This document shows, in pieces, positions 23,270-33,799 of a DNA stretch of 64,000 bases (the stretch's first letter is position 1; each line of letters opens with the position of its first letter). The translations under genes were made by a program, and so were the position numbers. The notes under the pieces were generated by a model. It was not told the origin of the DNA. It worked only from the letters and a program-made list of their open reading frames with translations, and ran no database searches. The DNA comes from Ailurus styani (Eukaryota; Chordata; Mammalia; Carnivora; Ailuridae): positions 6,260,217-6,324,216 of the forward strand of contig LNAC01000276.1 of NCBI GenBank assembly GCA_002007465.1. The letters run 5' to 3'.

Positions 23270-24040
23270 AAGTTCTCACAAATCAACAAAGAATCACTGA
23301 AGGATTTTTCAAAATTAACGCACTCACAAGTTTTGCATCCAGAGAAAACTTCGTATTTTTCCTAATGTAGGAGGTATTATTCAAGGCATTCCCTTGGTCT
23401 TTATATTCACAAGTGTCTGCAGTGAATTCTCCGTTTCCTAAGGAATGTGGAAAAATGACTTTCCAGGACTGATGACATTCAACAGGACTTTCTCTCTGGG
23501 ATAAATCCTCATGTTTCTTAGAAACTGAGAGAACATTCAAGGCTTTCCCACAGTAATTGTGTTCAGAATATCTCCCCGTCGTTTGCTCAGTAATGCAAAC
23601 ACTTGTGCTGAAGGGTTTCCCACATTCTTTCTATGAATATTCCTTGGTAGTGATTGCTCACATGTGCTCTCAGTGATGTGTGTCCCTGAAGGCTTTTGCA
23701 TTCTGATGACATTCATAAGGTTTTCTCCTTAGTGGGAACTGTCACACGACTCCCTAGAAAGATCACGAAGGTTTTCCTGCAGCTACTGCCTTCTTCAGGT
23801 TTCTCCCCATAAGTAACCTTTTGTGCAAGTTAGGGTGAGTCTGAGTTGAAAGCTTACCACAAAGATTGCACGCATGAGGTTTCTCTCCAGAGTGAATTAA
23901 CGTGACTTATTGAAGGCTACTTCATATAGACTAGATTGAAAGAATGAGAGTCCGTTAAAGGCTCTTCTTCACTGATTTCGTGGCAAGCCTCTCAGATGGT
24001 TCCTTATGATCTCTCTCCTACTATACATACCCTGTGTAGT
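23270..24040 (-). pseudogene. Decayed C2H2 zinc-finger array
   Basis: On the minus strand, broken KRAB-ZNF finger and linker motifs recur in shifted frames: 'CGKALNVLSVSKKHEDLS' (from about 23,550 down), 'CEYKDQGNALNNTSYIRK' (about 23,400), 'ECGKPFST', 'TGEKPHACNLCGK'-like and 'GEKPEEGSSCRKTF'-like remnants up to about 24,030. Stops and frameshifts separate nearly every finger. It lies just 3' of ZNF558 in the same orientation, so it may be a decayed tandem duplicate of part of a neighbouring KRAB-ZNF gene, or old fingers now in the 3' UTR. No KRAB box is seen with it. Confidence 0.8.
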
Positions 24041-24109
24041 TTCTTCCCACATTGTGCGAGCAATACAATCTGGAAGAAGTGATAATAAGTCCTGCTGAGG
24101 CTAAAAGAC

Positions 24110-24480
24110 AACGTGGCTTCTGCGTTAGTGCTCCCATAGATCAAATGATTTGGGAGGAAGTTGCTGCTACATCATAAAGATACTTAGCCCTGTGGAGAGT
24201 GAGGTAATGAAGGTTCCCTGCCAACAACTGGCATTAACCTGCCAGACATGTGAGTGAGCCATTTTGGAAGTAGATTCTTCAGCAGTAAAGACTCAGATGA
24301 GTGTTGTACCAGCTCACATCTTGACCTTACCTCATGACAGATCCTGAGCCAGAACGACACAGCTAAGCCGTTTCCAAATTCCTGACCTACAGAAATTATG
24401 GGATAATTAATGTATGTTGTCTGAAGTCACTGTGCTTTTGAAGGAAATTTGTTATGCAGCAACAGCTAACTCATACATCT
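24110..24480 (+). mobile_element. Old LTR-like interspersed repeat
   Basis: The series 'gatcctgagccagaacgac', 'cagctaagccgtttccaaat', 'cctgacctacagaaattatg' and 'gttatgcagcaacagctaac' is a common mammalian interspersed-repeat 3' end. A similar copy lies at 34.99-35.33 kb. The exact family is not named. Confidence 0.6.
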
Positions 24481-24543
24481 AGTGAGTTACCACCAGTTGT
24501 CTGAGAATTAAGAAATCAATGAATGCTTTCCTAGTTATTGTAT

Positions 24544-25326
24544 TCATATCCACCTATTATGTATTCTCTTGTGCACAGAAAGGTAAGAGTTAGTGGTGAA
24601 AGATTTTCCACAATGATTACATTCGTAGGGTTTTTCTCCAGTGTGAGTTCTCACGTGTTTCTTAACAGCTGAGAGATTATTAAATGCTTTCCCACAGTTA
24701 CTGCATTCATAGGGTTTCTCCCCAGTATGAATTCTCTTGTGCACAGTAAGAGAAAAGCTACTGCTGAAGGATTTTCCACACTGATTACACTCATAGGGTT
24801 TTTCTCCAGTATGAGTTCTCATATGCTGGGTTAGATATGAGCTCTTCCTAAAGGCTTTTCCACAATCGTGGCACTCGTAAGGTTTCTCCCCTGTATGGAT
24901 ACTATTGTGCCCGGTCAGGGAGGACCTCGTGCTGAAGGCCTTGCCACACTGATTACATTCATGGTGATTCTCTCTTGTATGAATTCTCTTGTGGCTTTTG
25001 AGGTTACAACTAGTGCGAAAAACATGGAAACACTGGTTACATTCATAGGGTTTTTCTCCAGTGTGAATTCTCACGTGCAGTCTAAGGGAAGAGGGATCAT
25101 TGAAGGCTTTCCCACAGTCATTGCATTCATAGGGTTTCTCCCCATTATGTATTCTCTTATGAATAGTAAGGTAAGATCTACTGCTAAAGGATTTCCCACA
25201 CTGGTTACAGTCATAGGGTTTTTCTCCAGTATGAATTCTCTTGTGCTGAGTGAGGTTGGATTTTGTGCTGAAGACTTTAAAGCACTGATTACATTCGTTG
25301 AGTTTCACTCCAAGATGATTTCTTTC
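24544..25326 (-). CDS. ZNF558: ZNF558 last exon: nine C2H2 fingers
   Basis: This terminal coding exon encodes the DNA-binding half of a KRAB zinc-finger repressor, residues 110-369 of the model. Reading starts after the acceptor 'caattaacag' with [16 protein letters not shown], closely matching human ZNF558 as I recall it, and ends at TGA 24544-24546. Nine complete C-X2-C-X12-H-X3-H fingers are present and every zinc ligand is intact. Predicted contact residues (-1,2,3,6) are TSNQ, SSYI, DSSL, TCNS, TSSG, KSYQ, SFSV, NSAK and TSYV. Most linkers are TGEKPYE or NGEKPYE; the linker between fingers 4 and 5 is TRENHHE, noncanonical. An in-frame TAA just upstream of the acceptor shows the exon must be spliced rather than read through. 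The protein should act in the nucleus, recruiting KAP1/TRIM28 through its KRAB box. Confidence 0.95.
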   Translation of the reverse strand, partial: ERNHLGVKLNECNQCFKVFSTKSNLTQHKRIHTGEKPYDCNQCGKSFSSRSYLTIHKRIHNGEKPYECNDCGKAFNDPSSLRLHVRIHTGEKPYECNQCFHVFRTSCNLKSHKRIHTRENHHECNQCGKAFSTRSSLTGHNSIHTGEKPYECHDCGKAFRKSSYLTQHMRTHTGEKPYECNQCGKSFSSSFSLTVHKRIHTGEKPYECSNCGKAFNNLSAVKKHVRTHTGEKPYECNHCGKSFTTNSYLSVHKRIHNRWI

Positions 25327-25822
25327 CTGTTAATTGAGAGATGAATGGTAACTGTAATTTATAGTATTTTTAACATTCAACAAATTTTATGCATATGAAC
25401 TCTCTTTCTCAGGAATTCTGTTATATTATTACGATTGATGTTTTGGCTATTTTCAGGGCTTGTATATGGCTTCTCCCCAGTCTGAGCTCTTAGAAGTTAA
25501 AAAAAAAATGGATGCTTTGCCACAAGTCCTTATCATATTCAGAGAGCATCTTCTGATAAACTCTGATAAACCACTTTGCATTTCAACAGCCAATATCTTG
25601 GTCACATTTAAGGAAATATTTACTTGTGGAAACTCCCAATGAAGAAACAAGTTTGGCGCTAACTTAAAAGTTTTCTTCAAATTCACAACTTTTCACAGTA
25701 TCTCTCTAGAGACACAATTTCCTATTGTGTAAATGACTTTCCTTTAATGGCTACTTACTTTGTGACTTTTCTAACTTATTCTCGTACTGTGAAAAACCAG
25801 AAATCAACCATGTTAGTCTTAC
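25327..25822 (-). other. ZNF558: ZNF558 intron built from decayed fingers
   Basis: The short intron between the linker exon and the finger exon carries remnants of zinc-finger coding sequence on the same strand: a 'CGKAS' motif near 25,535, then a T-rich slip and, in another frame, an 'RAQTGEKPYT'-like linker at 25,463-25,495. The frame 25453-25686 minus is the residue of this. The donor 'gcg|gtaaga' and acceptor 'ttaacag|gaaag' join the flanking exons in phase 0. Confidence 0.75.
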
Positions 25823-25905
25823 CGCTTTTATACCACTGGAATGTTCTTTTCTAAAATCATGCTTCTTGGGAGTTAACCATTTGGCTTTAAGTACAGTCTC
25901 CAAAT
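25823..25905 (-). CDS. ZNF558: ZNF558 linker exon
   Basis: An 83-bp exon on the minus strand lies between the acceptor 'tttttttcag' (ends at 25906) and the donor GTAAGA (25817-25822). Joined to the KRAB-B exon it reads D-LETVLKAKWLTPKKHDF followed by RKEHSSGIKA, residues 82-109. This aligns with the human ZNF558 linker (FKAKGLTPKLHVFRKEQS as I recall it), and phases fit on both sides (1 in, 0 out). It lies between the repression and DNA-binding modules and contains no known domain. It is too short to appear as an open frame of its own. Confidence 0.9.
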
Positions 25906-25908
25906 CTG

Positions 25909-25952
25909 AAAAAAAAGAAAAGAAAAGAAAAGAAAAGAAAAGAAAAGAAATT
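25909..25952. repeat. (AAAAG)n microsatellite
   Basis: About eight AAAAG units abut the polypyrimidine tract of the ZNF558 linker exon. On the gene strand this is a (CTTTT)n tract and so extends the pyrimidine run before the acceptor. Length variation here could affect splicing. Confidence 0.93.
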
Positions 25953-26179
25953 TAAGTTGATGGAGAAAAGAAACAGTAAACCACGCACATGAGTAAACAC
26001 AGACTCTGAGGGATCAGCATTTTTGAGGAGGTTTGCCATGAGAGGGATAAGAGTATGGAAACTATAGGTATTTAAAAAATGATTCTAGGATTAAGACAGA
26101 TCAGAGATTGACAGAAGAAGGGATTATCAGGAATGCAAAGTAGGAAGGAATTGGACAAACTGCTCATATGAGCTTTATT

Positions 26180-26345
26180 TAGAACGGAAAAGGACTATTA
26201 TAGCATTGTATGGTGACAGATGGTAGCTGCACTTGTGGTAAGCGTAGTATAACTTAGAAACTTGTCAAATCACTACACTGTACACCTGAAACTAATGTAA
26301 CATTGTATGTAATTACACTTTAATTCACAAAAAACCCAAAAAGAT
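26180..26345 (+). mobile_element. Old L1 3' end
   Basis: The motifs 'gtatggtgacagatggtagc', 'atcactacactgtacacctg' and 'aaactaatgtaacattgtat' followed by an A-rich end mark a 5'-truncated L1 3' UTR, antisense to ZNF558. Confidence 0.8.
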
Positions 26346-26595
26346 GTATGTCTTTTTTTTTCCTCCCTCTGACTCCAAGGTGATGAACGAGATATTGAAC
26401 AGAAAGGTAAAAAGAAAAGAAAGAATGTACACAAGGAAGCTCATATCAAATGTTCTTGACCATCTCTGTCAGAGAAAAGGACATTGTACAAACTTCCCTG
26501 CTTGACAATCCCTCAAGGTAATACTCCCATGCCCCCAATCACTGGCCAGAGCTATTCCTCAAAAAGGCTCATATCTACCTGTCCACCGGGCTCAC

Positions 26596-26691
26596 CTGGA
26601 CAGGTGCCTGGGAGAATTCCTCGCTCCTCTGCCATCGCCTTGTCTTCTTGTTCCAACTGGGAGATCAGACGGGGTTTATCGACATGATACC
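26596..26691 (-). CDS. ZNF558: ZNF558 KRAB-B exon
   Basis: This 96-bp exon encodes the KRAB B-box segment, residues 50-81 of the model. It begins after 'catgaatag' and ends at the donor CCAG|GTGAGC. With the split glycine from the A-box exon it reads G-YHVDKPRLISQLEQEDKAM and then AEERGILPGTCP, ending in a split aspartate. The PRLISQLEQ core is the family B-box signature, and VDKPRLISQLEQED matches human ZNF558 as I recall it. The B box helps KRAB-A recruit TRIM28. The reading frame connects exactly (phase 1 to phase 1) with both neighbours. Confidence 0.93.
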
Positions 26692-29600
26692 CTATTCATG
26701 GAGAAAAGACACATGATGTTGGGTGACTGTACAGGTGACAAGCAACCCCGTGAAACTGGAGCCAACAATTCTGAAGATGATCAAGTATGACTTTTGCAGC
26801 AGTGGAACAACTACGCATAAATTGTAATGAATACAGTAACTCCCAAGAAACAAAAGTTGAAGCACACTCAATATCCAAGTGAGAGGACATAAACAGTCCC
26901 CAAGTCCATGTCCAAGTTTACATACATACTTCAGAAACTCTAAAGATTTCTGAGGGAAGGGATCAGACAGAAAGCTCCATGAGGATGGGGACCACACCTG
27001 TCGCATTCATCATTGTATTCCTAAATCCAGCATAGACCCAGGGACACAGAAGTGCTTCAGAAAGACTGGTGAGAAGAGACAACAGTGAAAACTGAGGGAT
27101 ACTGAACCAAAAGTCCATAACTCTAAAAAAATAGTGAATAAACTGGGGAAAACCACCAGAATTAACTTTTTCAGAACTCTGGAAACTTATCAAACGTTTA
27201 CAGCAACTTGGAAATTGTTTAATCAAAGACAACAACCAGCTGACATCTTCACTGACCCCTGTCTCATCCTCTATTCCTGCTTTGGCTATGACTTTGAAGA
27301 TGACAGCCCACATTCCTAGTACCAGAGGGAGCAGGATGGACTTTATTCTCAAAGTTCTGTGGTTGTTTGTTTTGACCTTTCTGAAGGTTTGGCTCAAAGA
27401 GATTGCCTTTATTTATCTAATCTCAAACTCTCCAAGGGTATTCAGTGGGCATGTGCTGAATACATTTCAGCACAAATATATAAGCCACCACTGCCTGAGG
27501 CCTATGAAATAGTACAGGAAAACAAAAGACTAACCAAGAAACTTGTGAGGAAAAGTGTGGAATAAGATGTTTTGGGGAACTTTTAAGTTTCCTTCCCATT
27601 TCTTTGAATCTAGAAGGCCAGGACTAGGCACCTGCTCAGAAAAGACCTGAAACAGCACTAAGTCCTCAGCTTTGGCTGACCTTTAAGTTCTGCACAAGCA
27701 GAAAGTGAAGATTATGGCAGAGTTGTAAACTGCCTGCTAATTTTGAAGGTGTGTCCCTATACACACACACAGAGAACACATCTGCAGAGACAACAGGTTT
27801 TTTACTTTCTGTTCCAGGCCTTGAAGAAAATCTCTAACCATGAAGTTAACATAACAGTCTTCCGGGACCACACATGACAAGTACGGATATTATAAAATTA
27901 GTTCAGGAGTATCATTAAACATACATACAACGAGCAACAACAACAAATTTTGGTGATGGGGAAAAATCTGATTCCAGAATTGCCATACAATAACATTCCA
28001 AATGTCCATTTTGCAACAACAAAATTTTGAGGCAGGCAAAGAAATAAATGTGTGTCCCATTACAGGAAAAAAAAAATCTCCCTAAGGCAGCCCAACCATT
28101 AGACTTACTAGTCAAGGAATTTAAATCAACTATTTTGAAGTATGCTCAAAGACCAAAAGAAAAAAGTGTATAAAGAATAAAGGAAACCATAAGGGTGAAT
28201 TCTCATGAATCAGAATATATATTAAAGAAACAGAAATTACAAAAAAGAAACTACAGAGAGATTTTGGAGTTGAAAAGTACAAAAACTGAAATGAAAAAGT
28301 CAGAAGAGGTGTCCAACAGCAGATGTGAGCCGGCAGAAGAAAGAATCAACAAGCATGAACACAGGACAATTTATATTACCTCACTGGAAGAAGAGAAAGA
28401 AAAACAGAATGAAACAAATATGAACAGAGCCCTAAAGAGCTGTGGGATACCATCAAACATGCCAACACACACATCGTGGGAGCTCCTTAAGTGGAGAAGA
28501 GAATATTTGAAGAAATAACGGCCAAAAACTCCTGAAAAACTAACAAAAAACAAATGTACACAACCAAGGAGTTTAAGAAACCTCTGGAAGGCTAAACTGA
28601 GAGACACAGAGATCACGAGCACCTGTCCTACAAGAAATGTTAATGGGAGGCTTTCAGGATGAAATGAAAGGATAACGGATAGTAACTCAAATCTACACAA
28701 AGAAATAAAGAATAGATGAAATAAATAATAAATGAAAATACATAGGCCAATAATAATAATTATATTTTTGGTTTGAAATTGTCCTCTTAAAAAAAAAAAA
28801 AGAAATTGTCCTCTTTTTCTTATATGCCTAAACCCATAATTACGAATTTATGTTAATGGGCACGTAAGGCACAAAAGATATAATCTGTGACAAAACAATA
28901 TAAAGCGTGTGTGTGTGCAACTACACAAGAGCAGAAATTCTGGATGTCGTTGAAACAAAGTCGGTACTAAATCAAAACAGACTGCTCTAAGTTAAAATGT
29001 TAACTGTAGTCCCCAGGACAGCTATTAAAAAAAATAACTAAAAAACAAAAAGAAGTGAGAGGGAATCAAAATGGTCCCCTAGAAAACATCTAACACAGAA
29101 GTAACAATAAAAGAACTAAGGAACAAAAATGGTATAAGACATGTAGAAAATAATGAAATGGCCTAGGTGGGTGCTTATCAGTCATTACCTGGAATGTACA
29201 TGGATTAATCTGTTCAAGTAAAAGGCAGATTTTGGCAGAATGGATAAGAAAGATCCAATTATATGCTATCCATAAGAGACTCGATTTACATCTAAACACA
29301 CTAAGAGGCTGAAAGTCAACAGATGGAAAAATACATTCCATGCGAAGAGCAGCCAAAAAATAATGGAGCTACGTTAATTTCAGGGAAAACAGACTTTAAG
29401 ACAAAAACTGTTATGAGACACAGAGATATTATTTAATGATTAAAAAGGTCAATTCATCCAGACTATGTAACAATTACAGACCAGTAACAACAGAATTCTA
29501 CAATATTAAATTTCAAACTGATGGAATTGAAGGGAGAAAGAGAGAGTTTTACAGTAGTTGCAGACTTGAACTCTCCGCTTTGAATGATGGGTAGAACCAC

Positions 29601-30460
29601 TAGTTAGAAGGTTAACAAAGAAAAAGAGGACTTAAGCAATCCTAAAAACTAACTAGACCTAACAGACATATAAAATATTCCGTTCCACAACGGAATACAC
29701 ATTCATCCGTACATACGTGGAACATTCTCCAGAACATACAGACCGTATGTTAGGTCATAAAATGAGTCTGAATAAATTTAAAAGCGGTGAAATCATACAA
29801 CATATTTCCTCTGAATATAATAGAATCAAATAAAAAAATTAGTAACAGAAAGATGTGTCTTGGAAAACTTAACATTGTTAAGGTGACAAAACGAACCAGA
29901 GCGATCTACCAATTCAGCGCAATCAGTACCAAAACTTCAAAGCTTTTATTTGCAGAAATGGACAAACCGAGCCTAAAATTCACATGGATTTGCCAAGAAT
30001 CCCAAATAGACAGAAGAGTCTTGAAAAGGAACAGAATAGGAATTTTCACACTTTCTGACATCAAAACTTATGTCAAAGCCAGGGTAACGGACACACGGCG
30101 GAACTGGCACAAGGAGAGACTCAGAGATCAATGGAATAGGACTGAGTGAATGTAAACTCATACGCCTGTGGTCAGTTTTTGACAAGGGAGTACAAACAAC
30201 TCATTGGGGAAAGAACAATCTCCTACAGAAATTTTGGGCAATTGGGTAAACCCAGGCAAAAGAATGAAACTGGAACTTTCTTCCAGACATATAGCAAATT
30301 AACTGAAAAAGGACCAAAGACCTAATTGAAGTGAAACCAGAAAAATTCCTGGAAGAAAACACAGGGGTAAATGATCAAAGCCTTGGTGGATCTGGCAATA
30401 ATTTCTTAGGGATGATACCATAGGACAAGCAAAAAAAAAAGAAAAAAATAGGACTTTATC

Positions 30461-30568
30461 AAAATTAAAACTTTCTCTGACGGACTCATTTTGCTTAGCA
30501 CAAAACTCTCTAGTTTCATCCACTTGTTGCAAATGGTGAGATTCATTCTCTTTTATGGGTAATATCCC

Positions 30569-30618
<50 letters not shown>

Positions 30619-31347
30619 CACATCTTCTTTATCCATTCATCAGTTGATGGACATCTCCGCTCTTTCCCTAATTTGGCTACTGTGGACATTGCTGCTATAA
30701 GCATTGGGGTGCAGGTGTCCCTTTGAGTCAGAAATTTTGTATCCTCTGGATAAATACTTAGGAGTGCAATTGCTGAGTCGTAGGGTAGTTCTATTTTTAA
30801 CTTTTTGAGGGACCTCCACACTGTTTTCCACAGTGGGTATGTATACCAGTCTGCATTCCCACCAACAGACAGAGGGTTCCCCTTTCTCCACATCCTCACC
30901 AACACCTGTTTCTTGTGTTGTTGATTTTAGCCATTCTGACAGGTATGAGGTGATATAGCTCATTGTGGTTTTGATTTGTATTTCCCTGATGCTGAGTGAT
31001 GGTTGAGTATCTTTTCATGTGTCTGCTGGCCCATTCAGATGTCTTCTTTGGAAAAATATGATTTCACTCATATGTGGAATTTACGAAACAAAACAAGTAA
31101 AGGGGGGGTGAAGAAAAGAGACACACAAACCAAGAAACAGACTTTTAACTATAAAGAACAAACCGATGGTTACCAGAGGGGAGTTGGGTGGGCGGTTGGG
31201 TAAACAGGTGATGGGGATTAAAAAGGAGAGCACTTGGGATGAGCACGGGGTGTTGTGTGGACGTGTCGAATCACTGTATTGTAAACCTGAAACTGACATG
31301 ACACTGTATGTTAACTGGAATTTAAATAAAAACCAAAAATTAAAACT
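30461..31347 (+). mobile_element. Nested L1 with 5' inversion and TSD
   Basis: The host L1 is split within 'aaaattaaaact', duplicated at 30461-30472 and 31336-31347. Inside, 30473 to about 31,059 is antisense ORF2 (for example 'ctttatccattcatcagttg') and from about 31,060 on it is the sense L1 3' end ('tttcactcatatgtggaatt', 'tgatggggattaaaaaggag') finishing 'aatttaaataaaaaccaaa'. This is a plus-strand insertion whose 5' part was inverted. Confidence 0.9.
30571..30615. repeat. (TG)n microsatellite inside L1
   Basis: About 22 TG units have expanded within the inverted ORF2 part of the nested L1. The His-Thr run in the minus frame 30543-30905 comes from this. Confidence 0.97.
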
Positions 31348-31919
31348 CTTGTGCGTCAAAGGACACTATCAAGAAAATGAAAATATACCATGAAATGGGA
31401 GAAATTACTTCCAAATCATATTTTGGGTAAGGAATCAGTATTCACAATATAGGACCAATTTTTATAATCCAAGAACAAAAGATAAACAACCGAATTCCAA
31501 ACTGGCCCAAGGGCTTGAACAGGCACTTCTCCACAGAAACAGCCAACTAGTCAGTGAAAAAGTGCTCCAGGTCATCAGTCCTGAGGGAAGTGCAGATCAA
31601 AACAATGATGAAATTCCCGACCATGAAATTCCCCTTTGTAACCACAAGGGTGGTTACAACCGGAAGAACAAATGTTGGGGAAAACGCGGGGAAATTAGAA
31701 CCCTCACGCGTTGGTGTGACTGCTGTGGAAAACGGTTTGCAGCTCCTCAAAAGGCTACCCGGAGTAACACATGACTCCGCATTCCACCCCAGACACAGAC
31801 CCAGCAAAAGCGGAAACATGTTGACGGACAGCCGGGACACAAATATTCACAGCAGCACTGTTTGTCCCAGCCGGTCAGTGGGAAACCCCCAAATGTTTAT
31901 CAACCGTGAATGGACTGTG

Positions 31920-32160
31920 AAACTGTGGTATATCGGGGTGCCTGGGTGGCTCAGTGGGTTAAAGCCTCTGCCTTCAGCTCAGGTCATGATCTCAGGGTCC
32001 TGGGATCGAGCCCCACGTTGGGCTCTCTGCTCAGCAGGGAGCCTGCTTCCTCCTCTCTCTCTGCCTGCCTCCCTGCCTACTTGTGATCTCTCTCTGTGTC
32101 AAATAAATAAATAAAATCTTTAAAAAACAAAAACCAAAAAAACGAAAAACTGTGGTATAT
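31920..32160 (+). mobile_element. CAN-SINE with 14-bp TSD
   Basis: A sense SINEC ('ggtgcctgggtggctcagtg' head, 'ctgcctacttgtgatctctc' body, 'aaataaataaataaaatctt' tail) is inserted in the intronic L1. Perfect flanks 'aaactgtggtatat' lie at 31920-31933 and 32147-32160. Confidence 0.96.
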
Positions 32161-32559
32161 CCACCAAACGGCCTGTGATGCAGTCACGAGGAGGAATGCT
32201 GAGCTGGTACAGACCACGCCATCGCTGAACCTTTAACCATTATGCTGCCCGAAAGAACGAAGCCGGGCAAAAGAGATCACATCTTTTGCAATTCCAATGA
32301 TAGGAACCGCTCTCAAGAGGCACAGCCACAGAAACAGAAGGCAGATGAGAGGTTGCCTGCAGAGGGCAGGGGGAAGGCACCGGGTACTGAGCACTCAGTA
32401 CCGCCACCGGGGGCGGGGCTGAGAGGTGATGCCGATGCTCCCCCTCCGGACAATGTTAGGGCTGCAGGAACAATGCCAATGTAGCAAAAGCTGCTGCACT
32501 GTACGCTTTCAAATAGCCACAGGGGCGAATTTTATGGTATGCGAATGTCAAGTCAATTA

Positions 32560-32778
<219 letters not shown>

Positions 32779-32789
32779 TTAGCCAAGGA

Positions 32790-33370
32790 CCACCCCCCGC
32801 AAGTTGAGAGCAGGAGGACAGGAGTAGAGACAGGAAACCCCAAGAATATGTATGGCAGGGCTCTGGGCTGCGCTCTCCACTCCCCTGGGCTCAGCCTGCG
32901 GTGCTCCGCTCCCGTCTACTGACGCCCACCGCCAAGGTGAAACGTGCCTCTCGCACGTAGGTTGAGTCCCTTATTCCAGGGAGACGGTGGAACCCTGCAG
33001 TCTCACTTCCCTCGATCTCAGGGTTGAGCATGGCCGGGGACACGGCAGATGGCAGAGAAATACTTGGTAAATGAATGAGTGATGTCCCCCCAGCCATCAT
33101 CAATTACTCGAGTCTAGGAAACTTGAGTTTACCTTCCCCTTAAAACTCTCAGTGGAAGAGGACGTAGCCAGTGATCCTGGAGGACGCTCTGCCATGTAGA
33201 AAATGTCAACACGCACCGCCGCTGGCTGGGCAGCCCCTCACCCCCGAGCAGATGCCCAGAGACCCTGCGCTGTCTGAGACCTGGTTTGGCTGGGGGGCTC
33301 CAGGTCACTGAGAGATAACAAATCTGACTGCTGATCAAAGGAATAGTGATTTGGAAAAAGGAGTATCTGA
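32790..33370. other. ZNF558 5' intron, no other feature
   Basis: Apart from the pyrimidine tract next to the KRAB-A exon I see no gene or repeat here. The frames 32891-33103 and 33129-33338 minus are not known proteins. Confidence 0.45.
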
Positions 33371-33375
33371 CTCAC

Positions 33376-33443
33376 CGGTAACCAGCTCGTCAGGAAGCCA
33401 CGAACCAACCCTTCCTCTTCTGTGCACCTTTTTTGCAGAGAGG
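33376..33443 (-). other. ZNF558: Likely ZNF558 5' exon
   Basis: A 68-bp minus-strand interval lies between an acceptor 'ccctgtactcag' and a strong donor CCG|GTGAGT. Its end reads LVRGFLTSWLP, resembling the MAAGWLTTW / MVAGWLTNY leader exon of neighbouring KRAB-ZNF genes ZNF177 and ZNF559. Here the ATG position is TTG, so the exon cannot start translation at the usual site. Its phase does not join KRAB-A in frame, so it is probably untranslated. Confidence 0.6.
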
Positions 33444-33554
33444 CTGAGTACAGGGAAGGCTGAGCTGGAGAAGAAGAAATGAGTGCAAAGAGGGCGGGAT
33501 GGCTCTATATTCTAGCACTCACCAGTTTGGGGGCTTCCCCACCTACCTGTAATT

Positions 33555-33616
33555 GACCACACCCCAACACACACGCACACGCACGCACATGCACACACAT
33601 ACACGCACACACACAG
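33555..33616. repeat. Imperfect (AC)n repeat
   Basis: An AC-rich tract with CACG and CATA variants. It produces the Val-Cys-rich minus frame at 33505-33717. Confidence 0.95.
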
Positions 33617-33799
33617 CTTTCACAGGACACCAGAGCAGAGCCCTGTCTCACCAGGGCCAGAAAAATAGGGCCAAGACTCTTATGCACTGGAGGAAAAGAT
33701 GGTAATTCCCATTCCACAGATGAGGAAATTGAAGTTCAAGGGGCACTGTTATTTTATCAAGTTTATAGAAAGAATTTGAGGTATAATTCAAAGGCTCTC

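Noticed and set aside
24868..25344. 158-codon plus-strand frame over the zinc-finger exon
   Set aside because: It is the antisense shadow of the repetitive finger-coding sequence of ZNF558.
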